DNA from: an uncultured Sphingobacteriia bacterium
GTDB lineage: Bacteria; Bacteroidota; Bacteroidia; Chitinophagales; Chitinophagaceae
NCBI GenBank assembly: GCA_945957225.1
Contig: CAMFKK010000009.1
Coordinates: forward strand, 1 to 20,901
Length of the DNA stretch: 20,901 bases
Reading direction: 5' to 3'
The notes under the pieces were generated by a model that was not told the origin of the DNA, made no database searches, and saw only the letters and a program-made list of their open reading frames with translations. Shown here in pieces: positions 1 to 7,420 of this stretch. Position numbers and translations under genes: made by a program. How positions within the stretch are numbered: position 1 is the first letter of the stretch; each line of letters opens with the position of its first letter.

Positions 1-14
1 CAACACTCGACTAG

Positions 15-47
15 TCGTCGGCAGCGTCAGATGTGTATAAGAGACAG
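15..47 (+). other. Nextera/Tn5 sequencing adapter (artefact)
   Basis: Bases 15-28 read TCGTCGGCAGCGTC and 29-47 read AGATGTGTATAAGAGACAG. Together these are the Illumina Nextera read-1 adapter; the second part is the Tn5 mosaic end. This is library-preparation DNA, not genome. Bases 1-14 lie outside the adapter on its far side, so they are also suspect. Real genomic sequence can be trusted only from about base 48, and the truncation of the first gene is an assembly effect. Confidence 0.97.
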
Positions 48-49
48 GC

Positions 50-1000
50 ATCAGCGATGGTAGCACCGCGCTTTTGAGTTATCGATGGAATTTCAATGAT
101 CCCAATGATGCAAGCTCTAGCACATTGCCCAATCCTACCCATCGCTTTAGCGCCATTGGCCCTTTTCCCATTCAGTTAATAGTGCGCAGTAATAATAATT
201 GTGTGGATAGCAGCACCAAAATAATCTCTAGTATTTATCCGCAACCAAAAGCCAACTTCAATACATCTGCCACCGAAATTTGTGTGAACGATGCAGTGCA
301 ATTCACTGACCTGAGTGATGGTAAAACCAGCGCCATTGCAACTTGGTCTTGGAATTTTTCTGCGGGCAATACTGCTAGTATTCAGAACCCATCGCAGCTC
401 TTCCGCGATAGTGGATTGGTGCAAGTTGCTTTGCATATTTTTAATGCACAGGGTTGCGTGAGCGATACGGCGCTGAAAACCATTACCGTATATCCTTACC
501 CCAAATTAGACTTGGGCCCTGATTTAAAAGTCTTGCAAAATGGTCAAGCCAGTTTGAAACCGCTCTTTGTTTACGGTACTGGTTTGCGTTATCTCTGGAC
601 ACCTTCTACTTATTTGGATGCTGATACCGCTGCCATTCCCATTAGTAAACCTCTTGTCGATATTACTTATCAATTAGCGCTTTCTAACCAAGGCGGTTGC
701 ACCGTGAAGGATGAGATTTTTATTGAAGTGCTCAAAGCCCCTCAAGTGCCCAATGCCTTCTCGCCCAATGGCGATGGCGTTAATGATACATGGCGCATTC
801 CATATCTGGACACTTACCCCGGCGCCACCGTTGACGTCTTTAACCGCTATGGTCAAAAAGTATTCTCCTCCCTTGGCTATGCCACCGAATGGACCGGCAA
901 ACTCAATGGCAAAGCCCTTCCTGTTGGTACTTACTATTATGTGATCAATCCCAAGAATGGATTGGAGATCATGAGCGGGTCGGTGACAATAGTATATTAA
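50..1000 (+). CDS. PKD-repeat surface protein with T9SS type B sorting domain, 3' partial
   Basis: This is the C-terminal part of a large secreted adhesin-like protein. The reading frame is open from the first codon after the adapter (base 50), so the TTG at 74 is not a real start and the N-terminus is missing. Two PKD-type beta-sandwich units are visible. The first carries YRWNFNDP near the start. The second carries WSWNFSAGN about residues 90-100 after base 74, with a Cys pair typical of these repeats. The last ~85 residues begin at PNAFSPNGDGVNDTW and continue with VFNRYGQKVF, W.G..NG..LPVGTYYYVI and a final SGSVTIVY. That is the gliding-motility/CHU_C-type domain used as the type B sorting signal of the type IX secretion system, so the protein should be exported and held at or released from the cell surface. 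This domain is restricted to Bacteroidota. The binding target is unknown. Confidence 0.9.
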   Translation: MSDGSTALLSYRWNFNDPNDASSSTLPNPTHRFSAIGPFPIQLIVRSNNNCVDSSTKIISSIYPQPKANFNTSATEICVNDAVQFTDLSDGKTSAIATWSWNFSAGNTASIQNPSQLFRDSGLVQVALHIFNAQGCVSDTALKTITVYPYPKLDLGPDLKVLQNGQASLKPLFVYGTGLRYLWTPSTYLDADTAAIPISKPLVDITYQLALSNQGGCTVKDEIFIEVLKAPQVPNAFSPNGDGVNDTWRIPYLDTYPGATVDVFNRYGQKVFSSLGYATEWTGKLNGKALPVGTYYYVINPKNGLEIMSGSVTIVY

Positions 1001-1014
1001 TCCTATTTCATGAT

Positions 1015-1228
1015 TTGCATAACTGACGGTCATGAAGTTATGCCGTGATTCGCGCTTGCTCAAAGTTGTATCTCCTTCGCGTCTACCCTGGAGCTGGTCA
1101 AAAAGCAGCAGAGCTGCTAATTGCCCTGCCTCCGGCACCGCTCCAGAAAGGCCGCTCAGAAAACACAACTCTTGAGCGGCGATAGTCCGTTTATTTGGGG
1201 GACGTTTTGGTGCCTGTAGTTTATTGCC
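1015..1228 (+). repeat. Left copy of 214-bp inverted repeat
   Basis: This segment matches the reverse complement of 13424-13637 base for base without gaps. I count about 12 mismatches in 214 (roughly 94% identity). The outer end is TTGCATAAC and the inner end TTATTGCC. It contains nested inverted repeats: GCATAAC/GTTATGC at 1017-1043, then GCTCAAAGTTGT paired with ACAACTCTTGAGC, CTGGAGC paired with GCTCCAG, and AGCAGC/GCTGCT at the centre. It starts 14 bp after the stop of the surface-protein gene, so its first hairpin could also act as that gene's terminator. No transposase is nearby and I see no target-site duplication. An ORF running through both copies is a shadow of the repeat. Confidence 0.93.
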
Positions 1229-1606
1229 AATGATGTTTTGACAATATTATTAATTCATTTCTAACATTTCAGCCTCGCTCCTACTTTTATAGGGTTGGCT
1301 ACTTTTGAGACATCGTTTAGACTTGTTTGACTCTTTGACTGTCATTTTGAATAGTTTTTTTACTTGCTATTTCAGAACTAGACAGATTTAGTTGATTTTG
1401 GTGTAGTGAGCTTTAGTTCTGCGGCATAAATTAGTTGTCACATAGGGGAGAGCAATCCTTTCAAAAATGGACTATCGTTGCGCTACTCCATCTGTAGTAA
1501 AGCAAAAGTGATAAATTTCAACATGGAAGCTGTATCAAAGCCTGCGATCCGTTTTTGCAGTTCGATTATTTTTTCTTCGAGTGCGGCCATTGTTTCTATT
1601 CCGAGT
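1229..1606. other. Intergenic region inside the left repeat
   Basis: This 378-bp, AT-rich stretch lies between the left repeat and the end of the PLD nuclease gene. Apart from a possible 35-codon minus-strand ORF at 1483-1590, I see no coding sequence, no clear hairpin terminator and no recognisable promoter in it. Confidence 0.5.
1483..1590 (-). CDS. Possible 35-aa small protein downstream of the PLD nuclease
   Basis: An ATG-to-TAG ORF of 35 codons starts 16 nt after the stop of the PLD-EVE gene on the same strand. The product begins MAALEEKIIELQKR and ends FITFALLQME. The first half has the heptad spacing and charge pattern of a short amphipathic or coiled-coil helix; the second half is more hydrophobic. 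Position and strand fit a third cistron of the operon. It could equally be a chance ORF or the remnant of a longer gene. I do not recognise a family. Confidence 0.35.
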   Translation of the reverse strand: MAALEEKIIELQKRIAGFDTASMLKFITFALLQME

Positions 1607-2701
1607 TTATACCAATCGATTGTTTATTTCTTCCATGCGGTTGATCAGAAATGCTGCAAAGTCATTATCTAACTTGATCTTGTCCTTACCGTGATTGAGT
1701 GCGTTGAAATTGGTTGCTCCGCTGGCTGTTACGGCAGAATCTGGATTAAGCTCATGATACTGGTACACTACATCAGTTAACGACAAGCCAATCAGACGCC
1801 AGTTGGCACCGAATCCCGGCGCAAGGTTGCGCGCAGGAATATACCAGGGCCATCTTTCCAGCCAGGAATCATCTTCTATTTCTTCTTCAGTTGCATAGAT
1901 AGGTTTGCCGGTGGATTCGTATATGCCCAGCATCAGTTGCCAGCCTATCGCATAAGCAAGTAATATATCTCCTTCGCGAACTCCGGTAGGCGGAATCGTG
2001 GAAAAATGTAAAACGTCTTCTACGCGATCAAAGCTCCTGTTCTCTTCAACCCAATTGCCTGTTGCACCAATCGGTTTCAGCCAGTAGTTAATCGATCTGT
2101 TGACCACAAAGGCAGGCCGTGCATTCGGAATCAGTTGGTTTAAATCGAAAGGAATAATGGGCACTATGGTAGCCGGTTCAGGCGGCGGTATTTGCCTACG
2201 CTGCGTTTCCATTTGCTCTGCCTGCGCACGCGTAACACCCGTGTATTCAATACTCAAAAGAATATCAGATTCCAACGTTCCGATTTGCCCTGCATCATCT
2301 ATTTCGATACCCCATTCATGACCATGAAACAAACCATTTGGCGTAAAGTTGGCAGAGGTTATCATTGCAGCAACAAAGGATCCTTGCTTTTTGAAGATAT
2401 AGATCTTACCGTGCAGACGATTATTAATCGAGATAGTAAGTTGGGTGTTGCCTTCCATCATATTAAACAGCGAATTAAAGGTCCGTGCCTTGTTTAACTG
2501 ATCAGGGGAGCCGGTACGGAGTGTGGTCACTACATGCAGGGCACGCAGATGGGAGATATCAGTAGCATTCAAAAAGCTGGCAATATCCGGCATCATGAAG
2601 GGGCTTACCAACAGCAATTCGTCGGCCAAGCGTATCAGCTCGCGGAGCCGCGATCCATGACTGGCAGCAGGTACCAAATTGTGCAGAATCCGATAAGCCA
2701 T
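1607..2701 (-). CDS. PLD-family nuclease fused to an EVE/PUA-like domain
   Basis: The 364-aa product has two parts. Residues ~1-155 form one phospholipase-D-superfamily unit: the active-site strand is RLHGKIYIF (H97, K99), followed by SANFT (S116, N118) and HEWGIEI (E129). This HxK...SxN...E pattern is the nuclease branch of the family, where two subunits normally pair to make one active site. A Pro-rich linker (~170-195) leads to residues ~200-315, with YWLKP, VREGDILLAYAIG and WPWYIPARNL. That order of motifs is what EVE/PUA-like folds show, and several EVE domains read modified bases in DNA. A modification-dependent restriction nuclease is therefore a reasonable inference. The start lies 9 bp after the stop of the 636-aa gene, so the two should be co-transcribed. 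The PLD call is firm, the EVE-like call moderate, the substrate unknown. Confidence 0.78.
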   Translation of the reverse strand: MAYRILHNLVPAASHGSRLRELIRLADELLLVSPFMMPDIASFLNATDISHLRALHVVTTLRTGSPDQLNKARTFNSLFNMMEGNTQLTISINNRLHGKIYIFKKQGSFVAAMITSANFTPNGLFHGHEWGIEIDDAGQIGTLESDILLSIEYTGVTRAQAEQMETQRRQIPPPEPATIVPIIPFDLNQLIPNARPAFVVNRSINYWLKPIGATGNWVEENRSFDRVEDVLHFSTIPPTGVREGDILLAYAIGWQLMLGIYESTGKPIYATEEEIEDDSWLERWPWYIPARNLAPGFGANWRLIGLSLTDVVYQYHELNPDSAVTASGATNFNALNHGKDKIKLDNDFAAFLINRMEEINNRLV

Positions 2702-2710
2702 TTATACGTT

Positions 2711-4621
2711 TTAATTGCTGGCAACGTCTGTAGCATTCAATAAAACTTCCAGCATTGCTTCGCATTTGTGGAACAGTTCCACGGTTTCAGGAAAACTGTA
2801 GTTCTCATCAAAACGGTGACAACCGCCATTGCATTTATTCATGAGTTCCAGGAACTTTTTCGGATCGGGTGCACTGGCAAGCATACGTGTTACAAATTGG
2901 TAAGCGGCTTTGCGCTGTACTCCTGTAACATTTCCTTCGGGATCACGCCTGAGGAATTCTTCGCGGTAATTCCCCCACTGTTTGAACTGTTCTATGGTAA
3001 AGAACTGGGTAACAAAAAAATCTAGCAACTGGCGCATTGAAATGCAGGCCTGGCGTATATGATCTGAACGTTTGTCGTTCAAGGCTTCTGCAGCACCCTG
3101 ATAAGAAACTGCGAGACTAGAATTTAGAACAGACAGCCTGGACTTGAGCGTGTACTTAATCTCAATTTCTTCTGTAATCGTGGGTTCGGAGTACGAAGGC
3201 AGCACTATTTCGTGCGAGCGTGATGGATTATAATAATCGTGGTAAATACCGATATTCTTAGTTGTCCATCCTTCTGAAGCAAGGGATAGTGCACCATTTT
3301 TCCATATCACACCCGCGCCTGTCACCATTTTGTATGCATCGGTAGTGAGGGCAGCAGTTAATGAATCACCAGTTGCGTAGATGCCTGCAACGCCTAGCGG
3401 GATAGACAAACTTTTAAGCGGATAATCCACGCTTAAGGCATACGGGCTGACCATGCGATTTAGGGCAATTGCTGAAGCAACGCCTGCTGTAACCGCCATA
3501 ACTGAATTCCACTGGGTAGCTTTCAGCGCAGTAGTTACCCCATAGTCGGTACCGTGTAGATAATTATTGTGCAAATGATTTGTATATACTACACCCGAGC
3601 CGAGCGTGGTCAAATAATTCGGTTCCGTCGTAACGCGAAGCGATGCTGGATACAAATCGTGATGTGTATTCACTTTCCAGACATTGTGGTCCATTACAGC
3701 ACCTGTTGCACTGAACGAATGGACATATTTTTTCTCACCTGTTAAAAGGTATGATGACGCATTTACTCCCAGATCGTAATTCGTGTTTACCTTCCAAGCA
3801 TTCACAGCGTTAGCACCCCCCGCTCCCTTCAGCATATGTGCATATCCGTTACTACCCGTTAAGAACGATGAAGTATAAAGATCACCGGCAGTTCTTATCG
3901 AAGCCATAGGATCAGTAATACCATACACGTAAGATTGATCAATTGTGGTTTTGGTATTTACCGAAATAGGATCCTGAATCACAGCACCCACCGCTCCGTA
4001 CTTGGAAAATGCAAAGGAAGTATTGCCATTCAAATTTGGATTATTGTGTAAAAGTCCTGTTTGTGCGGCCATCCCATAAGTCAGTGTAAATTCACTCGTT
4101 TTTGGAGTAACCGATATATAATCATGCATGACGATGTCAGATAAGGCACTGCGACCTGATAGCGATGCATATTGGAGCAAAGGTTCGCAACCAATTAGCG
4201 CCGCGCTGCCGGCAGTAAAGGCAGTGAGTGCGCCACTGTTCAGTTTTAACTCGTTTGCGAGGCCATACTTATTCGAATTAGTGGCATGACACGCCTCTAT
4301 ACCGTTAACGGTGCCAGGAAATAAAGCCCTCGAAGAAAGGGATGGAAGGATGCTGCTAACGGCAGTCTGGGTTAAGTAAGCCATCGATCCTGTGATCTGT
4401 TCCGCGCAATATGACGCCCCAATGGGTCTTGTCCATTGTTTTTTGGCTGTAATGTCGGCACCTGTTACTGGATCTGTGTGCATCCATTCAGGCACGGCTG
4501 ATCTTGCTGCAACGCTGGTAAAAAGAGCCCCATTACCAGACGTTACAAAAGGATCACTCAGCCCGGATATAGGGTCTTTCATCCAGGGTTTATGAAGTAT
4601 ATGATTAAAGCTATGATTCAT
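2711..4621 (-). CDS. Unknown 636-aa protein: repetitive N-terminal region plus helical C-terminal domain
   Basis: I do not recognise the full-length family. Residues ~1-465 are rich in Ala, Gly, Ser, Thr, Asn and Tyr with few charges. They contain loosely repeated units of ~38 residues: NAWKVNTNYDLG at ~274-285 recurs as NVWKVNTHHDLY at ~313-324, and a more distant unit lies at ~201-238. Small hydrophobic stretches occur (~376-390, ~404-416) but I see no signal peptide. Residues ~488-633 are quite different: charged and helical, with SLAVSYQGAAEALND and DHIRQACISMRQLLDFF. This recalls the helical (HEPN-like or pPIWI-associated) domains at the ends of some prokaryotic immunity proteins, but that is recollection of pattern, not a search result. 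It is the first gene of an operon with the PLD-EVE nuclease and divergent from the cyclase-like gene, which suggests it supplies sensing or assembly for the nuclease. Confidence 0.7.
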   Translation of the reverse strand: MNHSFNHILHKPWMKDPISGLSDPFVTSGNGALFTSVAARSAVPEWMHTDPVTGADITAKKQWTRPIGASYCAEQITGSMAYLTQTAVSSILPSLSSRALFPGTVNGIEACHATNSNKYGLANELKLNSGALTAFTAGSAALIGCEPLLQYASLSGRSALSDIVMHDYISVTPKTSEFTLTYGMAAQTGLLHNNPNLNGNTSFAFSKYGAVGAVIQDPISVNTKTTIDQSYVYGITDPMASIRTAGDLYTSSFLTGSNGYAHMLKGAGGANAVNAWKVNTNYDLGVNASSYLLTGEKKYVHSFSATGAVMDHNVWKVNTHHDLYPASLRVTTEPNYLTTLGSGVVYTNHLHNNYLHGTDYGVTTALKATQWNSVMAVTAGVASAIALNRMVSPYALSVDYPLKSLSIPLGVAGIYATGDSLTAALTTDAYKMVTGAGVIWKNGALSLASEGWTTKNIGIYHDYYNPSRSHEIVLPSYSEPTITEEIEIKYTLKSRLSVLNSSLAVSYQGAAEALNDKRSDHIRQACISMRQLLDFFVTQFFTIEQFKQWGNYREEFLRRDPEGNVTGVQRKAAYQFVTRMLASAPDPKKFLELMNKCNGGCHRFDENYSFPETVELFHKCEAMLEVLLNATDVASN

Positions 4622-4956
4622 TCTTTACTTGATTTAATAACTTATACAATAAGTACGAAAAATATTTCATATTTCAAAATTTATTATGTCTTTTCACAAG
4701 GTTATAACCAAATCTGATTATTAATACAATACCTAGTTTTTAAGATGAGATTTTACCCAAACATAAATACTTAGTAAGTAACAAATAGCTAATTTTAGCT
4801 CGACTGAAGCATTGCAATAATTCTACTTATACCAGACCGAAGCGTTAAAACATTACGGAGTGTTTAACACTCGAAGAACGGGGAAAATCGAAGAATGTTC
4901 ATCAATTTGTTATTGCTGTATAGCTATCTTCAGGGATATTAATTCAATTCGATCTT
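4622..4956. promoter_or_regulatory. Divergent intergenic control region
   Basis: This 335-bp AT-rich stretch separates the minus-strand 636-aa/PLD operon from the plus-strand cyclase-like gene, so it must carry promoters for both. I could not place convincing TTG...TAnnTTTG boxes for either side. The strongest single element is the perfect inverted repeat at 4858-4872. No ORF of note lies within it. Confidence 0.5.
4858..4872. promoter_or_regulatory. Perfect 7-bp inverted repeat, possible operator
   Basis: GAGTGTT T AACACTC is a perfect dyad with a single central base. It lies 84 bp upstream of the ATG of the cyclase-like gene. The arms are compact and not followed by a T run, so it looks more like a binding site for a dimeric regulator than a terminator. 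No dedicated regulator is encoded next to it. Confidence 0.4.
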
Positions 4957-6774
4957 ATGGCAGCAAAACCAGTAGTAGAAATACGGTACAGGAATGAAAA
5001 CCTTACAGACGAACAGCGGCAACAGATAGCTGATCTTTATATCAACTTATTTATGGAGGTCTATGAAATAGCTGTAAGGGAAGGTGCCTGGCGGGATGAA
5101 GTTGAAAAGATTGTGTTTACTGATCGATACCATGAAGACATAAAAGCGCAGTCGGAAATTTGGGGCGTTCATCCTACCCTCTCAGCGCATAAGGAATACA
5201 TCGGTGTTTCCAAATGTCTTTATAACCACAACGTAAAAGATCCAAAGTGGCAAGTTTTTATTCCGATTGTTTTTACACCCACCAGCCTTGAGTGGAAAGG
5301 ACTGGTACTGGACTTGCTCATCGGCCCTGCTTCTCGCCATATCCTTCCGGATGAATTTGAGCCCTACCAGTCTTCTGGTCTTTTGCTTTACAATTTTTAC
5401 GATTATGTCCGGTTTGCGGTCTCAGGCTGGTGCCCAGCGTTCCACGCTAGAGTTTTATGGGAACGGATCGTGGAACACAAACTGCATCTCGCAGATGAAC
5501 AGTCTTTGTTTAACCTCTTCGCACGTAAACTCAAGCGTGCTCTTTATGCCTATAATGCAAATCCCAATGCTGAAGGTTTGTCTGCATTATGGGACTCGGG
5601 CTTCGCAGGCCTGTATAATCTGGTTCTTCGATCCATCGATATCTATTCGAGAAAAGGTGAGGTCAAGTTTGCTGATCCTGCCTTTGGTGAAATTGTAATG
5701 GAAATACTCAAACAGATCAAGGAACTTACCAGTCAGTTTGCACACAAACAGCCTTACGATACAGAAGCGGTTGCACAAGGTATGCTCCGTTTCCTGCTAT
5801 ATTTCCATATCGAGATCCGTGACATTGAAAAGCCGGACCAGTTTTATATTCATCTGCCGAAAAACCCCAAGGATTATTTTAAAAACCTGCTGGTAGATAC
5901 CGAACCACGGATGGTATGTTTTATGGATATTCTTGGCTTCAGCGATATGATTGAGGAATATGAAACAGATGATCTTTCAACAGTGCTACAGGATATACAA
6001 AAAGCGTTCAATAGCGCGCTTTCTATTCTGCGGACACAGACAGAACAGACACAAGGCCAGGAGTTTTTACAATACCTTGAATACAAAACGTTTTCAGACA
6101 ACATTTGTATTTCATTTCCTTACTTCGATAACCAGACCGATTTCCTGGCAAACCTAAATTTGATGATTGTCTTTCTGCGTGGACTGCAGTATTCATTAAT
6201 GACCCTGGGTTTCTTCACCCGTGGCGGCTTAACGATCGGCTCTTACTATTCTGACCAGAACATGATTTTTTCCAAAGCGCTGGTCGATGCCTATCATCTA
6301 GAATCCCGGCAGGCGAAATACCCACGCATATTGGTAGCAGATTCCATCATGAAAAAATTGAAAACCTACCAGACCGAAAATGTTCGCTTTTACAACCTGG
6401 AACGCTCTATTATCCATGATCGCGACTTCTATCTTATCAATCCCTTTCTGCTACTCTCCGACACAAGCCAGATGGTGAACAATCTTTTCGATCCGGCTCT
6501 GTATGGAGAAACCGATAATGAACTAACCGCGTTTTTTAAAAGTATGACAAGCCAGCTCGGAGCCATGCTGAATGAGCAGCTTGCCGCCTCTGTACCAGCC
6601 GATGATGAACAATTGCAGAAAGTGGCAAGCTTCATCGCACAGAACAAGGAGAGGTTTAAAGACGATCGAAAGACCCTTTCCAAATACATCTGGATCGACC
6701 TTCTTTGCAAATGGTCCAAAGGTGATACATCAGTCAGGCGGTTTGGGTATTTTAAGATGCCGGTTCAGGATTAA
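4957..6774 (+). CDS. Two-part protein with C-terminal class III nucleotide cyclase-like domain
   Basis: The 605-aa product has an N-terminal half (~1-310) of unknown fold and a C-terminal half that resembles class III nucleotidyl cyclases. The key strand is CFMDILGFS (residues 321-329), which matches the F-x-D-I-x-G-F-[ST] signature with D324 as the first metal ligand. FSDNICIS (379-386) places D381 where the second metal-binding Asp is expected. TRGGLTIG (421-428) matches the conserved Arg-Gly strand, and ALVDAYHLES (441-450) follows. Such enzymes make cyclic mononucleotides; Pycsar anti-phage systems use members making cCMP or cUMP. No cyclic-nucleotide-binding effector gene lies directly beside it, so assignment to Pycsar is not justified. 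The residues ~500-600 after the domain are mostly helical. The gene is transcribed alone, away from the PLD-EVE operon. Product and role in defence are inferred. Confidence 0.62.
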   Translation: MAAKPVVEIRYRNENLTDEQRQQIADLYINLFMEVYEIAVREGAWRDEVEKIVFTDRYHEDIKAQSEIWGVHPTLSAHKEYIGVSKCLYNHNVKDPKWQVFIPIVFTPTSLEWKGLVLDLLIGPASRHILPDEFEPYQSSGLLLYNFYDYVRFAVSGWCPAFHARVLWERIVEHKLHLADEQSLFNLFARKLKRALYAYNANPNAEGLSALWDSGFAGLYNLVLRSIDIYSRKGEVKFADPAFGEIVMEILKQIKELTSQFAHKQPYDTEAVAQGMLRFLLYFHIEIRDIEKPDQFYIHLPKNPKDYFKNLLVDTEPRMVCFMDILGFSDMIEEYETDDLSTVLQDIQKAFNSALSILRTQTEQTQGQEFLQYLEYKTFSDNICISFPYFDNQTDFLANLNLMIVFLRGLQYSLMTLGFFTRGGLTIGSYYSDQNMIFSKALVDAYHLESRQAKYPRILVADSIMKKLKTYQTENVRFYNLERSIIHDRDFYLINPFLLLSDTSQMVNNLFDPALYGETDNELTAFFKSMTSQLGAMLNEQLAASVPADDEQLQKVASFIAQNKERFKDDRKTLSKYIWIDLLCKWSKGDTSVRRFGYFKMPVQD

Positions 6775-6837
6775 TAAATATCGAATTGTACGAACAAGTC
6801 ACGTGTATTTAATAAATTTAGATCACAGTTATAGACT

Positions 6838-7368
6838 TTGACGGACCTACATTCTTACGACGATAAATAGCTGTTGCAGGAATTGGCAGCAGGCGACCAG
6901 GCAGCTTTTGCTGCCCTGTTTACGCTTCACCGCGCGCCATTGTATGATTATCTGGAAGACATCAATAATACTCGCGAAATCGCTGAAGAATTGTTGGTGT
7001 TTATTTTCCTGAAACTATGGCTCGGGCGTGAACTTGCGCCGCAGCTCTAACACCTAGGCGCTTTCCTTGAAAAATTGACGCATAACAAGGCAATCAATTT
7101 CCTGACAACAGCTGTGTGGCGAAAACACCAATAAAAACTGGTGCCCTATGAGATGGTATGATCAACAGATAATTCAGTCCAAACGGTACTCGATGAAAAT
7201 GAATACTAGGAATTATTAGCCGATGCATTTTAGAAATTGTCACTCCAGCAAAGACTGGTCTTTACTCTGCCGCGTGAACAAGAACTCAGCCACGAAGAGA
7301 TTGCAGTAGACCATGAAAAATTATTTGCCAAACACTTTGAAAACAATCAATGAAATCTTCGATTTTGA
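6838..7368 (+). pseudogene. Decayed ECF RNA polymerase sigma factor gene
   Basis: One plus-strand frame reads like an ECF sigma factor of the kind common in Chitinophagaceae: DLHSYDDK, then LLQELAAGDQAAFAALF, PLYDYLEDINNTREIAEELL, FLKLWLGREL, LGAFLEKLTHNKAINFL and, after a linker, QQRLVFTLPREQELSHEEIA. The frame is broken by stops at 6868, 7048, 7132, 7159, 7207 and 7231, then again at 7351 and perhaps 7366. There is no frameshift along ~160 codons. Sigma region 2 and the start of region 4 are recognisable, but the final helix-turn-helix is eroded. The usual ATG is replaced by TTG (6838). The gene cannot make a sigma factor. Such genes normally sit before a FecR-type anti-sigma and SusC/SusD pair, none of which remains here. 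It fills most of the 646-bp gap between the cyclase-like gene and the STAND gene. Confidence 0.88.
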
Positions 7369-7420
7369 GAAAGGTGACCGTTGACTTCTGCTATGTATGC
7401 TGTTACTCTTCCGTTAATAA

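Noticed and set aside
995..1168. Similar ORFs within both copies of the inverted repeat (product containing SGLSGAVPEAGQLAA), here and at 13484-13678
   Set aside because: They arise because the DNA repeat is conserved. Amino acid changes are as frequent as expected from the nucleotide changes, there is no proper start context, and the frame runs into unrelated sequence on leaving the repeat.
4957..6774. Complete Pycsar system
   Set aside because: The cyclase-like domain is plausible, but no neighbouring gene has a cyclic-nucleotide-binding domain, so only the enzyme half can be supported.
6838..7368. Stop-codon recoding or readthrough in the sigma factor frame
   Set aside because: All three stop codons occur in the frame, other genes in the window use the same codons as true stops, and conserved motifs are eroded. 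Simple decay explains it.
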